Source of the DNA: Phascolarctos cinereus
Lineage: Eukaryota > Chordata > Mammalia > Diprotodontia > Phascolarctidae
DNA length: 64,000 nucleotides
Assembly: GCF_002099425.1 (NCBI RefSeq)
Contig: NW_018343954.1
Span: 25,133,501 to 25,197,500 of the forward strand
Direction of reading: 5' to 3'
Below are positions 11,555 through 22,735 of this stretch, piece by piece. Each line of letters begins with the position of its first letter. Positions within the stretch are counted from its first letter, which is position 1. The translations under genes were made by a program, and so were the position numbers. The notes under the pieces are model-generated. The model was not told the origin of the DNA. It saw nothing but the letters and a program-made list of their open reading frames with translations, and did not search any database.

Positions 11555-12825
11555 ATCAGACTTAAAATTCAAATACCCCTGGAAGAGATAATAAATTAAC
11601 AATTAATTTACATTTAGGTATAAGTGATTGATAATTAATCACTTGAGAGAAGATAGGAGAATAAAGAAATGAATAAGAAATTACTGAATACCTTAAAGGC
11701 AAAGGGGGGAAGTGTTATCACAGGAAGGAGAAAAAGAAATACGGAAAAAGAAAGCTAGACTCCCAGACAGACTTTGCCTGCTGTGCAGTTATGCCTAGGG
11801 CCTACCTATTTCTAAATCTTTAGAAAGACCAATGAAAGTCAGTGGCTGGGGTTGTCAAGAAGATGGATGAATGAATGGAATCTGACAATAAAAACTTGTT
11901 CTAATATGAGTCTGGGCACTGGTTGTTCTGCCAAACTGGCTTCTCTGTCTTTAATAGCTTTATCAGGATTGTTACAGAAGACCCACAAACTTCTCATAAG
12001 CAGCCACAATCCCTCCCATTCTGAAAAGTTTAATGAGTGAATTGATTAAGCACTGTATGTCCGTTTCAGAGCAGACAGAGTTGGGGAACATGGGAAGAAA
12101 ATCCTTTATCTTTATATTCCTCTATGTTCCTACCACTGCTCACTCCTGTGCATTGGTCCTATGGACAATGCAGGCAGCTTGTCTCTGGCCTTTAAAGAGT
12201 TCTACCGTGACACCTGGGAAACAACGAACTTTTTCCTCCCTTTTTCCCAGTTTTACACCCACCCCGAGGCTGCTGGGAAAAAAAATGGAAGAGAACTTAA
12301 TGTGTCCCATTGCAAGTTCTGAGGCAGCTACTTTATGAGCCTGGGAGAGACAAGCTGTGCCTGCTTCTATTTAAGATCATTATTTGGCAAAATTGCTTTG
12401 AATTGCCCGGGGTGTCAGTCGACAAATCCCATCCAATGTCGAGGCAGTAACAGAAGCGGTTGGGGCTGCCTAAGTGTTGGTCTACCAAGAGAAAGGAAAG
12501 ATGAGAGAAGCATAATCAACACAGCCTGGGTCACTCCATCTTCATCACCTCAAAGCAGACTCCAGGCTGGATCCAAGAGGGAAATAAAGAGCCTCAGCCT
12601 CTTGCTCCTCCGGTGTGGTATCCTGTTCTGCTTGGTAGCAACCACCCCCTTCTGTTGGCAGCATTCCAGTCCAATCTCTGCTCACAACAGCCCCAGACCG
12701 CATGTGAGGTTGGCCAAGTCTGTCTCTTTTTCGCTGTCCCCAACTCCCCTTGCCTATGAGGCTGTGAGTTTCAACTCAGTTCAGTTCAATTCAGCAAATA
12801 TTCATCCAGTTCCTACCTAACGTAG
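11555..12825. other. repeat-poor island with the window's longest unassigned open frame
   Basis: No repeat recognised. A 161-codon open frame on the plus strand (12335-12820) overlaps a 101-codon frame at 12033-12338. Neither shows domain motifs, splice-site bounds or a clear start context. The long frame's last codons run into SINE/L2-like sequence. A small perfect hairpin (arms aagtgatt/aatcactt, 7-nt loop) lies at 11622-11644. Confidence 0.4.
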
Positions 12826-12829
12826 GTAG

Positions 12830-13068
12830 CCTGGAATAGTGGCTAGAGAAAGTCTGGTCAAATGAGCAGCCTCAGAATTGTGGTGACCTCAGTTTTAGTC
12901 TGGTCTCAGTCACAAACTGGTTGTGTGACACTGGGCAAGTCACTTAATCTCTCACTGCATGCAGACATCCAGACAACTTTATAAGTTGAAGAACAGGTAT
13001 GAATTTGTAGTGTTTTCTCATGCAATGTTCACTCTACCAATGAAATCATAGGTCTACTAACCAAAATA
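12830..13068 (+). repeat. composite tRNA SINE with distinctive 3' domain
   Basis: MIR-like head and core (gttgtgtgacactgggcaag) followed by a separate 3' block: tataagttgaagaacagg, ttcactctaccaatgaaatc, ataggtcta. The same block occurs in five other copies in this window. Confidence 0.8.
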
Positions 13069-13079
13069 ATGAATAAGCA

Positions 13080-13135
13080 AAAAGGCAGGTAGGCAACAGA
13101 TGGACAGATGGACAGGTGGATAGATAGATAAATGA
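13080..13135 (+). repeat. short simple repeat (gatg/gata)
   Basis: Imperfect agatggacagatggacagg then atagatagataaatgaat. Confidence 0.6.
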
Positions 13136-13330
13136 ATAACGAGTACACATACGAGACACTGTGTTGGATGTTAAGAATACAAATTAAAAAACACACTTCC
13201 TGTCCTCAAGAACCTTACAATCTTCTAGGGAAGCTGGGTAATGTATAAAATTATAATACAAAGCATGATGCAGATAAATATGATACAGAATATCAAGTGC
13301 TCCAGGAAGTTTTAAGATGGCCATCATTTG
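13136..13330 (-). repeat. L2-type LINE, 3' end (antisense)
   Basis: gagacactgtgttggatgtt followed by ctgtcctcaagaaccttac, the reversed L2 end. Confidence 0.7.
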
Positions 13331-13404
13331 GGGGGAGAGGTGGATATGAAAAATCAGAGGAGGTGGCGCCAAAGCCGGGCATCTGACTTCAAAGAGAAAT
13401 GAAA

Positions 13405-13560
13405 GGCGGCATCGCACACAGTGGAGAAAGGATTTGGCTTGGTGTCAAGAGACTTAAGTTCAATTCTTAGCTCTGATCATTTAACCTTCCTATGCTTCAG
13501 TTTCATCATCTGTAAAATGGGGATAAAAACACTTTTATACCAACTTTATAGGGTTGTACT
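13405..13560 (+). repeat. MIR-type SINE
   Basis: cacagtggagaaaggatttg, caagagacttaagttcaat, catctgtaaaatggggataa, ttatagggttgtact. Confidence 0.78.
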
Positions 13561-13875
13561 TACTTCAATTACTGTGGAGAATGGACGCACCTTCCTCATT
13601 GTTACAGTACCAACAGCTGATGAATTGCCATTGCCGGGTAGATAAGCCCAAGAGCCCTGGGAGTAGCAGACACTCTCTAATTCCCTGTCCAGCTTCTAGT
13701 CCAGCCCCGGAAGCCATCATCCAGCCGGCATACAACACCTCTGGAGATAAGGCCTGGCAACTGCAGATGCTATAGTCAGAGCCACCAAAGTCTCAGATGG
13801 TTCTCACCACCAAAGTCCTCAGTGCTGTCAAAAGTTTCAGCATCAGAAACTGATAACAATTTTATCGTGGAAATG
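13561..13875. other. unique sequence, no gene seen
   Basis: No repeat or exon recognised. Confidence 0.4.
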
Positions 13876-14060
13876 ATGTTAAACAATCTGCATTCCCATC
13901 TACTTTGCCACTGCTCTGTAAGGACCATGGGACCTTACCATCTGACTTGCATCTGAAACTTTCTGTATATGTTAAGTGCAGGGATTGTCTTACTTTTCTG
14001 TTTTTATCACCAGTGCAGAGCACATAAGTACTTAGTAAATGCTTTTTCATTCACTCATTC
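13876..14060 (+). repeat. L2-type LINE, 3' end
   Basis: accagtgcagagcacataag then tacttagtaaatgctttttc, the sense L2 terminus. Confidence 0.72.
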
Positions 14061-14099
14061 TTGTGAGGAAAGTACTTTGTAAACCCTAAAGTGGTATAG

Positions 14100-14256
14100 G
14101 AAGGAAGCCAAGAGGCAGAGGAGTGTGAGCATTCTAGACACAGGGGACAGCCAGTGAAGATGCTTGGACTAGGGAGATGGAGTATCTTGTTCTAGGAACA
14201 ACAAGAAAGTCAGTGTCACCAGATTGCAGAATATTTGGAGGGAAGAGGATACAAGG
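14100..14256 (-). repeat. L2-type LINE fragment (antisense)
   Basis: gtatcttgttctaggaacaa and agtcagtgtcaccagattgc match the 58980-59040 part of the longer L2 copy on the same strand. Confidence 0.8.
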
Positions 14257-14265
14257 TTTAAGATG

Positions 14266-14905
14266 TTGTGTCTCACTTCAACCTCTTAATTAAAAACCAT
14301 TAGTGACTCCCAATTGTCTATCAAATAAAGTCCAAAACATTTAGCTATGCATTTAAGATCTGCAATCTAGGCCCAACTTCTTTTATCTCAAGGTGCCCTA
14401 TGACTTGGCCAGATCAAACGATTTTCTTTCTTTTCTTTTTTTTAAAAAATTTTATTTATTTTTTTTTTGGGGGGGTGAGGCAATCGGGGTTAAGTGACTT
14501 GCCCAAGGTCATACAGCTAATAAGTGTTAAGTGTCTGAGGCCGGATTTGAACTCAGGTCCTCCTAACTCCAAGGCCGGAGCTCTATCCACTGCACCACCT
14601 AGCTGCCCCCAGACTATTTTTCATACCCCAAACATGTCCTGCATTTTGCTTCCTTGTGCCTTTGCTCATACTTCTACCTGAGATGATGCATGGCCTGCCC
14701 TAACCAATTCACCAATTAAAATCCTATGTATCTTTCAGGGACTGTCTTCAGCGACACCTCTTCCATGTGGGCTTTCTTGATTCTTCAACTAGAAATTATT
14801 CTTCTTTTCTTAGAACTTTACTAACATTCCGTTTATACATCTCCTTTCTTTCACATCCTCCTTTACGATGTGTTTATCCATTTACTTATTCTTAACACTC
14901 ATTTT
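14266..14905 (+). repeat. L2-type LINE, 3' UTR part, split by a SINE
   Basis: Collinear L2 blocks flank a SINE: ccattagtgactcccaattg and atttaagatctgcaatctag before it; cttcctgtg-like tgcctttgctcatacttcta and gggactgtcttcagcgacac after it. Confidence 0.75.
14440..14609 (-). repeat. WSINE1-type SINE inserted in L2
   Basis: Antisense copy: T-rich start, ggggttaagtgacttgccca, taagtgttaagtgtctgagg, ending caccacctagctgcccc. High identity to other WSINE1 copies here, so fairly young. Target duplication not clear. Confidence 0.9.
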
Positions 14906-15112
14906 TTCAGTTCCAAATTTTCTCCATCCCTTTGGCCCCTTCCCTGCCAATTGAAAAGGCAAGTAGTATAATACCTGTCATACTTATAAAGTCATGCAAA
15001 ACATATTTCCATATTAGCTATGTTGGGGGAAAAAAAGCAAGAGAAAGAAAGTGAAAAAAAAATATGGTTCAGTCTGTATTCAGAGTTCATCAGTTCTCTC
15101 TGGAGATGTGTA

Positions 15113-15441
15113 CAGGTATCCCTTCCACATCACAACTTTCTCCATTGCAGTTTCAGGGTTTCATGGCTTGGCATAAGAAATTAAATGGGAATTTCTGGGG
15201 AGTTTTGCGAAAGCTGCAGACAACACACAAAGGCCAGCAGGTGACATAGAAAAAGCTTAGAAACTCAGAAATGCATAAAAATATATGTACAGTATTGTAT
15301 GATATCAATATAGCTTATCTTTTAATATCATAATAATTCAGGCTTCTCTGGCATAAAGGGAAGGCCAAAAATGTTTATGAGGATTTTCCAGATCACAGGG
15401 GCACTGCACCCCCAACACCTGTGATGTGGAAGGGATACCTG
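15113..15441 (+). mobile_element. Tigger/pogo-like non-autonomous DNA transposon (MITE)
   Basis: A 329-bp element between TA dinucleotides (15111-15112, 15442-15443). With the TA included, the ends are a perfect 24-bp inverted repeat: tacaggtatcccttccacat... against ...atgtggaagggatacctgta. CAG termini and TA target are typical of the pogo/Tigger group of Tc1/mariner transposons. Too short for a transposase. A diverged relative lies reversed at 43670-43970. Confidence 0.88.
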
Positions 15442-15666
15442 TAGCATTTTTCATCATGAATCCTTTGGGATTGTTGTGGACCATTTTATTGATCAGAGTA
15501 GCTAAGTCTTTGGCAGGTGATTATCATTCTGATATTGTTGTTATTGTGTACAATTTTTCTTAGTTCTGCTCACTTCACTTTGCATCAGTTCACATAAGTC
15601 TTCTCAGGTTTTTCTGAAACCATCCCTTCTGTCATTTCTTATAGCACAATAGTATTCCATCACAAT

Positions 15667-15898
15667 GTAGCTAAGTGGTATAGCAGATAGAATGCTGGGC
15701 CTGGAGTCAGGAAATTCCTGAGTTCAATCTGGCCTTGGACACTTACTAGCTGTGTGACCCTGGATAAGTCACTTAACTCTGCCTCAGTTCCTCATCTGTA
15801 AAATGAACCAGAGAAGGAAATGGCAAACCACTCTAGTATCTTTGCCAGGAAACCCCAAAATGGGATTATGAAGAGTGGTACTACAACTGAAACACAAC
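15667..15898 (+). repeat. MAR1-type SINE with 13-bp target duplication
   Basis: Head tagctaagtggtatagcaga, middle gagaaggaaatggcaaacca, tail ggaaaccccaaaatgggatt to aactgaaacacaac. Identical attccatcacaat copies flank it at 15654-15666 and 15899-15911, inside the L1 fragment. Confidence 0.93.
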
Positions 15899-16079
15899 AT
15901 TCCATCACAATCATATACCACAACTTTAGTCATTCCCCAGGCATCCCCTCAATTTCCACCACAAAAAGATCTGCTATCAATATTTTTGTACAAACAGGTC
16001 CTTTTTCTTTGATCTCTTTGAGATACAGACCTAATAGAGATATTGATGAGGCAATGTATTGATTCATGAACATACGTTT

Positions 16080-16190
16080 CCTTGCCTATTCAATTAGAAA
16101 CTTCTTGAAAGAATGGAAGGTAACCTGTTCATTTTGGTATTCCCTGCAGTTCCTAGCATGGTGTTTTAGGTAGTAAGTACCCATAATATC
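16080..16190 (+). repeat. L2-type LINE, 3' end
   Basis: gcagttcctagcatggtg then taggtagtaagtacccat; truncated tail. Confidence 0.55.
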
Positions 16191-16194
16191 ATAG

Positions 16195-16325
16195 ATTTAG
16201 AGCTAGAAGAGACCTTAAAACTCCATTCTCTTTATTTACAGATAATGAAGTTGAGGCCCAGAAAGGTTAATAGACTCCTCCAAAGTCACATAGATAGTAA
16301 GATCTGGGATTTGAACCACGGAATA
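16195..16325 (-). repeat. MIR-related SINE (antisense)
   Basis: atcatagatttagagctaga, gaagttgaggcccagaaagg, gatctgggatttgaacca. Confidence 0.8.
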
Positions 16326-16464
16326 GTTGGAAGAAATGGAACTTTGCCCTTGGTGGGATTAATTTGGGGACTAAGGAGGCTTCACTAGACTGGAGAATGT
16401 ACCTGCTGGGTGCATTGCTGTTACTTGCTTATGTTTTTTTTGTAGGGGTTGGGAATTGACCTTT

Positions 16465-16645
16465 GATCTTATTTGGTATGGGAACTGAAGGAAAGGAAAT
16501 TCCATCTACCAGTTCAGGCTGCCACCTTCTCTGCAGCTTGTAGCCTTGAAGAGTTCCCTAGAGCACTGCTCTCAGGCTTGCTCAGTTCATGTCAGAGACA
16601 GCATTTGAACCCAGATTGTCCTGACTGCACTACTACTGTGCCACT
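16465..16645 (-). repeat. composite tRNA SINE with distinctive 3' domain (antisense)
   Basis: Reversed 3' block (tttggtatgggaactgaagg, gccaccttctctgcagcttg) followed by the reversed tRNA-type body (cagcatttgaacccagat). Confidence 0.72.
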
Positions 16646-18405
16646 TTTTATCGATTTTTACAACAATCTGATTAAAGAGCTATATACAAATGTTCTCATA
16701 TAAGGACTTTAAAGGAATTACAGCAGAACAAAGCATGGAGATGGTAAGATCGGGTTGAGCCATGTTCCTATTGGATAATCTACACAACCCCCCAAATTAA
16801 TTAGAAAAAAAGCAACAGAATTCAAAAGCAACAGAATTCAAAGAGAGTGAGGAGCCAAAGAGGTAGAGCAGCCAGGTTTTTTGGTCTTTGAGAGGCACAT
16901 CCTAGAAGCTGGGTTGGCACTCCTGAGCACCCTCTGATATTTGGTGCCCTGCATGTCAGATGGGATGATAAATCTCACGCCTTGGTCCTTATGGCTGAAG
17001 AGAATCAGATGCTCGACCCAGCTTCTTCCACCACATCTCACAGGCTTAACTATCTGCTCTTGACCTATGGTATATGGGCAGAGCCCTTGATGTAATCCTC
17101 AACTGTAGCTGAGTTCCTTAATCCCAAACTTGTTGCTGACATTCAAAGGGCTTACCTAGAGATCCTTTCCAATGATAACGGCCAGCCTAGCTTTTCTCGA
17201 GTTTGGCAATTAAATTTAGAAAGGAAGATAAGAAAACAGTGGTAGATTAATCAAACGCAGCTTCCACTGGCCATTTCCATCCCCACCTGTAACATCAGCA
17301 TGAAAAATAAAATGGAATCAAAGATTAAGCAAAGAAGAATATGGGCTAAGAAATCTAAAAAAGAATATATGAGATCTTGGGTCAGGAGATCCCTGCAGAA
17401 GGTTCAGTTCACAACCAATCATCCCCTCTAGCCAAGGGAAACCAGCTAAATGCTAGCTCAAAGTTTCTTTACTCTTCTAAGGTCAGAGCTATGGTTGTGA
17501 ATGGAAATACTTTGAAAAATCCACAAAGAAGGGAATCCAGGCTTGGGCAGCATTACACACAGCACCTGGCTGAATCCCAAGAGCCAGCCTCTGAAGCCAA
17601 GGCCCAGCTAGGAGCTTTCCTTTCTAACAAGAGAAAAGCCAGAGTGGAATTGTTTTCCTCATTGCTTAAATGTAAGAATCCTGGGTTCCAGCAATCAGGC
17701 ATGGAGCCAGAGTCCCTCAAGGACCACAGATGGAGTGTTCGGATAATATCTTCTCCCATTTCATGCTGAGCAAGCTGGGGCCTTCACTTGAACAAACTAT
17801 TCCCCAAAAGCACACTTTTGGGGTTCTATTTCTTTAATCATGAGGATGGGTAAAGCCTCCTTCATGTCTCTACTAGTTTCAAATAGAAACAAGAGGATCA
17901 TAATACTTGCTAAGGAATGGGCAGGAAAGCCTTGGCCCACCTGCTTTGTAACCAGGTCCTCTTTGTAATGGCCCTGTAGTGACAGATAGGCAGGAAGGAC
18001 AGATGTCTTCTCTGCTCCAGAAAGCTGCTCAGGGGACCACAGAAGGCCTTGCTGCTGACTAATCTGAGAAGGCTTTGTGAACTAGCAGCCAAGAGGTTGG
18101 CTTTCTACTATGCTTTCTGTTCCCCAGCCAGGAAGACTTGACCTGATACAGTGAGATAGCCCAGCCTGCCATTGAAATGCACTGCCCACGTTAAGGCAAG
18201 ACCACTCCTAGGGGCAAACAGAGTAGTGTTTCATTCACTCACCAGTCTGGGATAGGATGCTGATAGTTCATATCCTAGCATGACAGGAAGATTCTAAAAG
18301 GGAGTCTTGGGATAGAATTTGCCAAGTTCTCTGAGAGTTCCTACTCTGCTTTTAAGGGCATCAAGCAATAGAGAGCTCCTTATTAGACACAGAGAGAACA
18401 GTAGG
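16646..18405. other. repeat-poor stretch, no gene seen
   Basis: Longest open frame is 130 codons at 17377-17769 on the plus strand, without splice sites or motifs. A 67-codon minus frame at 16838-17041 ends near LSKTKK but does not align further with a ribosomal protein. Directly repeated aaagcaacagaattcaaa occurs near 16810. Confidence 0.45.
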
Positions 18406-18712
18406 GTCTACATTTCTTTTTATTTTTCCAAAAAAATTTTAAACTAATTTTTTTTTCAATTAACAAAAATTTATTTTCTCTCCCACCTCCCTCATTGAAA
18501 AAAAAACCAAACCCTTGTAAGGCAAACAAACAAAAACATGCATAGATAGGCAAAGCAAATCCACACATTTGCCATGTCCAAAATATGTTTTTCATTCTGC
18601 ATCTTGAGTCCATCACCTCTGACAGGAAGTTGGTAGCAACGGTCCCTCTGGAATTATGGTTGGTCATTGCATTGATCAGAGTTCTTAAGTCTTTCAAAAT
18701 TGTTTGTAGGCC
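18406..18712 (-). repeat. L1-type LINE, 3' region (antisense)
   Basis: tttattttctctcccacctc, tgccatgtccaaaatatg, gagtccatcacctctgacag, gatcagagttcttaagtctt. Same subfamily as the copies at 40648 and 46730. Confidence 0.85.
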
Positions 18713-18835
18713 CAGACTATGCACTTTTGGAAACAGTCAAAACCCTTACCCTAGGATCAGCAGAAACCTCCACATTTCTCCCTGGGAGTCTTAGCTCTGA
18801 GGCCTGCATTAGCTGCCTTCAAACATTTCCTAAGA

Positions 18836-18945
18836 AGCACAGAATTTAGAGCAAGAGGGTATTTCAGGGATCAGCTGGTCCATCCCCCACATTTTAGAAC
18901 TTCAGCTGAAGATCAGAGAGGTTAAGTAGTAGGAATGTAGAAGAG
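18836..18945 (-). repeat. MIR-related SINE fragment (antisense)
   Basis: gcacagaatttagagcaaga, cagctggtccatcccccaca, agatcagagaggttaag. Confidence 0.7.
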
Positions 18946-19509
18946 GAATTAAATGGATTCTTCTTGGGTACTAAAAGCAGAACCAGAACCAAGGGATGGA
19001 AGTTTTTGGCTCAACACAAGGAAAAATTTTCAAATGTAACCTGGATTTTAAAGAGGTAATTTGCATAAGACTTTCTTCATTGGTGGAGAGACTGATGACT
19101 AGATGCTATGTGTCTTATGATGGGCCGAATTGGCATGAGAGCTTTGGAGCAGAAAGACATTCTTCATTCCTGCTGAGAGAAACAGAGAAAGACAGACAAA
19201 GACAGAGAGGCAGACAGATACGTAGTTCCAGACTCTCTTCAGGGCAAAATCCATGGAGAGAAAGAAAAGACTTTGGAAGGCAGACATGTAGAGGAAAGCT
19301 GGCTCCTCAACATGTTCTTAATTTCTAGCTTGCCTCCCTAGAGACTTTGGGGCAAGATCAAGACCTCTTGTTTGAGCTGAGATATCTCACTGCCACTTGG
19401 AGAGCTCATTCACTCTATATACTTTCTGGTATACATTAACCTGTAGGACTTTTCCAACTTCTGTTTTGCTATCTGGACAAATGGGTTAACTGACTATTCA
19501 CGGTTTGTG

Positions 19510-19510
<1 letters not shown>
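18946..19510. other. unique sequence with a purine-rich tract
   Basis: A gacaga-type tract (19165-19220) sits in otherwise unique DNA. No exon seen. Confidence 0.45.

Positions 19511-19513
<3 letters not shown>

Positions 19514-19576
<63 letters not shown>
19514..19576 (+). repeat. (TG)n microsatellite
   Basis: About 31 uninterrupted TG units, followed by tatatgtgtg. Length implies likely polymorphism. Confidence 0.97.
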
Positions 19577-19585
<9 letters not shown>

Positions 19586-20187
19586 ACTATCATTACGTGG
19601 GAATGAGTCAGGCCTGTGGGTATAAGCTTGGGGGTTATCCCTTCCCCTTTAGAGACCAGGGATAGGGATAGAGACCAGAAAAATGGCTTGAACCTAAAAA
19701 AATGACAACAACAACAAAAAACTCTGGTGATATAATTCTAGTCTTGTACCCTTTCTCAGAGAAAAATGGAATAACCAGACTCATTGTCCCTGCTCATAGC
19801 TCCCCTCTAGCCAAGAATCAAAATTTCCCTTGGTGGTCAAGATTCCAGAGATATGAATCAATGCCTCCCCACAAGCCTCATTTAGACAACCCACGTAGAC
19901 ATAAAAAAATCTACCTGGGCAACACACATCCTGCAATAACAATTAGAATGGTCAAAAATTTAATTAGTTGTCTTGGGAAGGCTTGATTGCCTTGTCAGTA
20001 AGCCTTTAAGTAGAGACTGAATAATTACTTCCCAAGGAAGTTACAGAGGAGACATCACACTTCAAGCTGAGGTCCCTTCCAACTCAGAAAGGGAATAGGT
20101 TCTAAGATTTTTAACCATATACATAAGTCTTCAGTATTTTACCCACAGTAAACCCATAGAAACCAAAATGCATGGGTTCCTTTTGAT
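19577..20187. other. unique sequence, no gene seen
   Basis: No recognised repeat and no supported exon. Confidence 0.45.
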
Positions 20188-20189
20188 AA

Positions 20190-20216
20190 ATGTGTGTGTG
20201 TGTGTGTGTGTGTGTA
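20190..20216 (+). repeat. (TG)n microsatellite
   Basis: About 12 TG units followed by atgcatgc. Confidence 0.95.
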
Positions 20217-20221
20217 TGCAT

Positions 20222-20432
20222 GCCTTGAAGCAGCATAGAATAGTGGGTAGAGTGATGGACTTGGTATCAGGAAGTCTTGAGTTTGAATGCTATTTCATAT
20301 ACTCAGAAGTTATGTAATCCTTGGAAAGTCTTTTTGGGCCCTCAGTTTCCTTAACTGTAAAATGAGAAGATTGGACTCAATGTTCTCTAATATCCCTGTC
20401 AGTTCTAAATCTATGATTTTATAATCTAAAAG
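20222..20432 (+). repeat. MIR-related tRNA SINE
   Basis: cagcatagaatagtgggtag, cagtttccttaactgtaaaa, cagttctaaatctatgattt. Same tail type as 4930-5160. Confidence 0.82.
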
Positions 20433-21190
20433 TGACCATTTATGGCAGCTTTCTGCTGTGTTTGGGGCTCAGGATAGACAAGTCTCTGACAGGGACTTGG
20501 GTAGCCAATTTAAGATGATAGGATGAACATTTCCATACACAGTAGAGTAAAGCTCATCAAATTATTCCATGTAAATCATTGCCTTTCACAGCTTATTGGC
20601 TCAGTGTTAGCAAAGATTGGAAGCTTAACAGAAAAGAAACTCTAACCTCTTACTTCTGTGACCGAGAGGAGTGATTCTCCCTACCAGGCACCCAGCTCCA
20701 CACATTCTCTTACTTAGGAACCACAAAAAAGAGCCACTTGAGATAAACCCTGATGAACTCTTACTCTGAACTTCATATTAACCAGCACCTCCAGGTCCCA
20801 TGTAGTCTGGAACACTACTTAAGGTCGCTTTTACATGTAGACAATTGCCATGCAATGTGACTTGTGTGATTAGAAGGGGTTGGGAAGTCATAAGAAGAAG
20901 AACAACACTAGTCATAGAGGGCTTTAAGGTCTGCAAAATGTTTCACATCCTTTATTTTGGGGATTGGGGTGGAAATTATGCTCAAACCTCCACCATTAAA
21001 AGGTTGTCTTTTGGATTACGACAGTGTGTCTTCAGCGATCCCTTGTTAAAAGAAAATCTCTTGGGAGGGGACAGCCCTTAAAGATGTTATCAGTTATTAA
21101 CACTTTAGTTTAAATTAGTTTACTGAATCACTTTTTTTTGGTCTGACAACTGCTGAAAGTAGGAAACTAAAGGTATAGGAAGAAAGAGGG
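20433..21190. other. repeat-poor stretch, no gene seen
   Basis: Short MIR-like tail near 20910-20965 (ggctttaaggtctgcaaaat); otherwise unique. Confidence 0.45.
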
Positions 21191-21385
21191 TTGTTTTAAT
21201 TCAACAAATACTTATCGAGCTCTGAAATCCTATGATTCTATACTGTGTATGTGGCAGCACAGAAGAATGGAATATGGACATTACCCTCAAGGAGTTTACA
21301 ATCTGGTCAGGCAGATATTTGAAAAGGTCAACAATCCAAGGGATATTATGAGGTATATGGGATAAGTGCCAAATAATATCTAGGA
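21191..21385 (-). repeat. L2-type LINE, 3' end (antisense), diverged
   Basis: attcaacaaatacttatcga then taccctcaaggagtttacaa. Confidence 0.65.
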
Positions 21386-21560
21386 CCATAGAGTCATTGA
21401 TCTAGGGCTGGAAAGGCTCTTAGAGGACTTCTAGTCTAATCCCTCTGTTTTGCATATTTAAAAAGTGAGGCAGAGAATGTTTAAGTGATATGTCCTTCAT
21501 TACCCAGGTGGCAGGTGGCAAAATTGGCATTGAAACCCAGGTCATTCAACTCCAATATAG
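21386..21560 (-). repeat. MIR-related SINE (antisense)
   Basis: atagagtcattgatctaggg, cattgaaacccaggtcattc. Confidence 0.75.
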
Positions 21561-21582
21561 CATTCTTTCCATCACATCTTTT

Positions 21583-21795
21583 ATAGTCATAAGGTACTAT
21601 CATATCCATTATCTCATTTGACTCCCACAGCTCCCCTGCGAAATCAGCAAAAGACATATTCTGGTACCCATTTTACAGATAAGGAAATTAAGCTTCAGGT
21701 AAAATCAAAGTTACATACGTAATTAGTTGGAGAAGTAGCACTAAAACCCAGGTGGCCTCACTCTGAGTCTTGTGCTCCTACCACCATTACATCTT
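21583..21795 (-). repeat. MIR SINE (antisense)
   Basis: tatcatatccattatctcat, acccattttacagataagga, agcactaaaacccaggtggc. Confidence 0.8.
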
Positions 21796-21878
21796 GAAAG
21801 CCAATCTGGACAGAACTCCCAGTAACTGTAATAGGGTTCAAAGGAAGGAATGATCACTGTGAGCTAGAGTAATCAGAT

Positions 21879-21991
21879 TATTGTTTGTCCTTCATTCTTG
21901 AAAAGGACCAATGACATCAAGAGGGTGATGTTCTTGAGTTGCAAGTGAATTGGATTTAAGTGAAGCAGAGTTGTGCAAAGTCATCAGCCTC
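21879..21991 (-). repeat. RTE-type element, part 1 (3' terminal side, antisense)
   Basis: Starts ttgtttgtccttcattcttg, the reversed terminus of marsupial RTE elements, and runs into ttggatttaagtgaagcaga. It stops where the HAL1 begins and resumes at 25184 with the same 15 bases, showing one element broken by insertion. Confidence 0.78.
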
Positions 21992-22697
21992 TTCCACAGC
22001 TGTCAGCTCACAGACAGTCAGGTGGTTGGACAGATGGTCAGAAGGAGATTACAGGGATCTCTTTCCTGGCAGGACTCTGTCGCTTTGCTCATACTTGGAA
22101 TCAGGTCAAAGTCCTGGGTGGCAATCCCAGGATGAGGAGGAGCACTAGCACACCAGAGCTTGCAGCCTCAGGGGATCAGGAACCCTCCTCACAGTTCCAG
22201 AGCAGAAAAGAGTGCTTGTGGTCACTCACAGACCAGAGCATAGGCCAGGAGAGTAGTAAATATACTTCTCCTTAGCTCATACCACCTTGGAAGAACTGAA
22301 AACTTACAGGTCCCTAGAAGTATGTCTGAAAACAGCTGCATAAAATGCCTGAAGCCTGAGACAGTATGCTCCCCCAACCCAGGAAGCAGAGCCCCACTTT
22401 AACAAAGAGTTAAAAGTCAAGAAATAAACTGGAAAAATGAGCAAACAACGGAAAAAAATTCTGACCATACAAAATAAATATGGTGACAAGGAAGATTAAA
22501 ACACACACTCAGAAGGAGATATCAAAGTCAAAGCTCCAATATCCAAAGCCTCCAAGAAAAAGATGAATTGGTCTCAGGGAATAGAAGAGCTCAAAAAGGA
22601 TTTTGAAAATCAAGTAAAGATAGAGGAAAAATTGGGAAGAGAAATGAGAGTGATGCAAGACAATCATGAAAAAAAGAGTCAACAGCTTGGTAAAGGA

Positions 22698-22700
<3 letters not shown>

Positions 22701-22733
<33 letters not shown>
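22701..22733 (+). repeat. (CA)n microsatellite inside L1 ORF1
   Basis: About 16 CA units between ggtaaaggagac and aaatactgaag. It probably arose after insertion, because the coding frame on each side is recognisably ORF1. Confidence 0.93.

Positions 22734-22735
<2 letters not shown>

Larger units (their letters stand above)
14906..16075 (-). repeat. L1-type LINE, 3' region (antisense), carrying a MITE and a MAR1
   Basis: Reversed L1 3' UTR: tttcagttccaaattttctc, gcaagtagtataatacctgt, gagttcatcagttctctctg; then catgaatcctttgggattgt, tcacttcactttgcatcag, ttccatcacaatcatatacc. Sequence either side of each insertion joins without loss, so it was a single L1 fragment before the two hits. Confidence 0.88.

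Noticed and set aside
11622-11644. Perfect 8-bp hairpin (aagtgatt/aatcactt) with 7-nt loop
   Set aside because: Very AT-rich context makes chance likely; no link to a terminator or small RNA.
16838-17041. Minus-strand frame containing LSKTKK, resembling ribosomal protein L34
   Set aside because: Similarity ends after a few residues and the DNA does not follow the L34 coding sequence.
17377-17769. 130-codon plus-strand open frame
   Set aside because: No splice sites, start context or motif; overlaps an open frame on the other strand.
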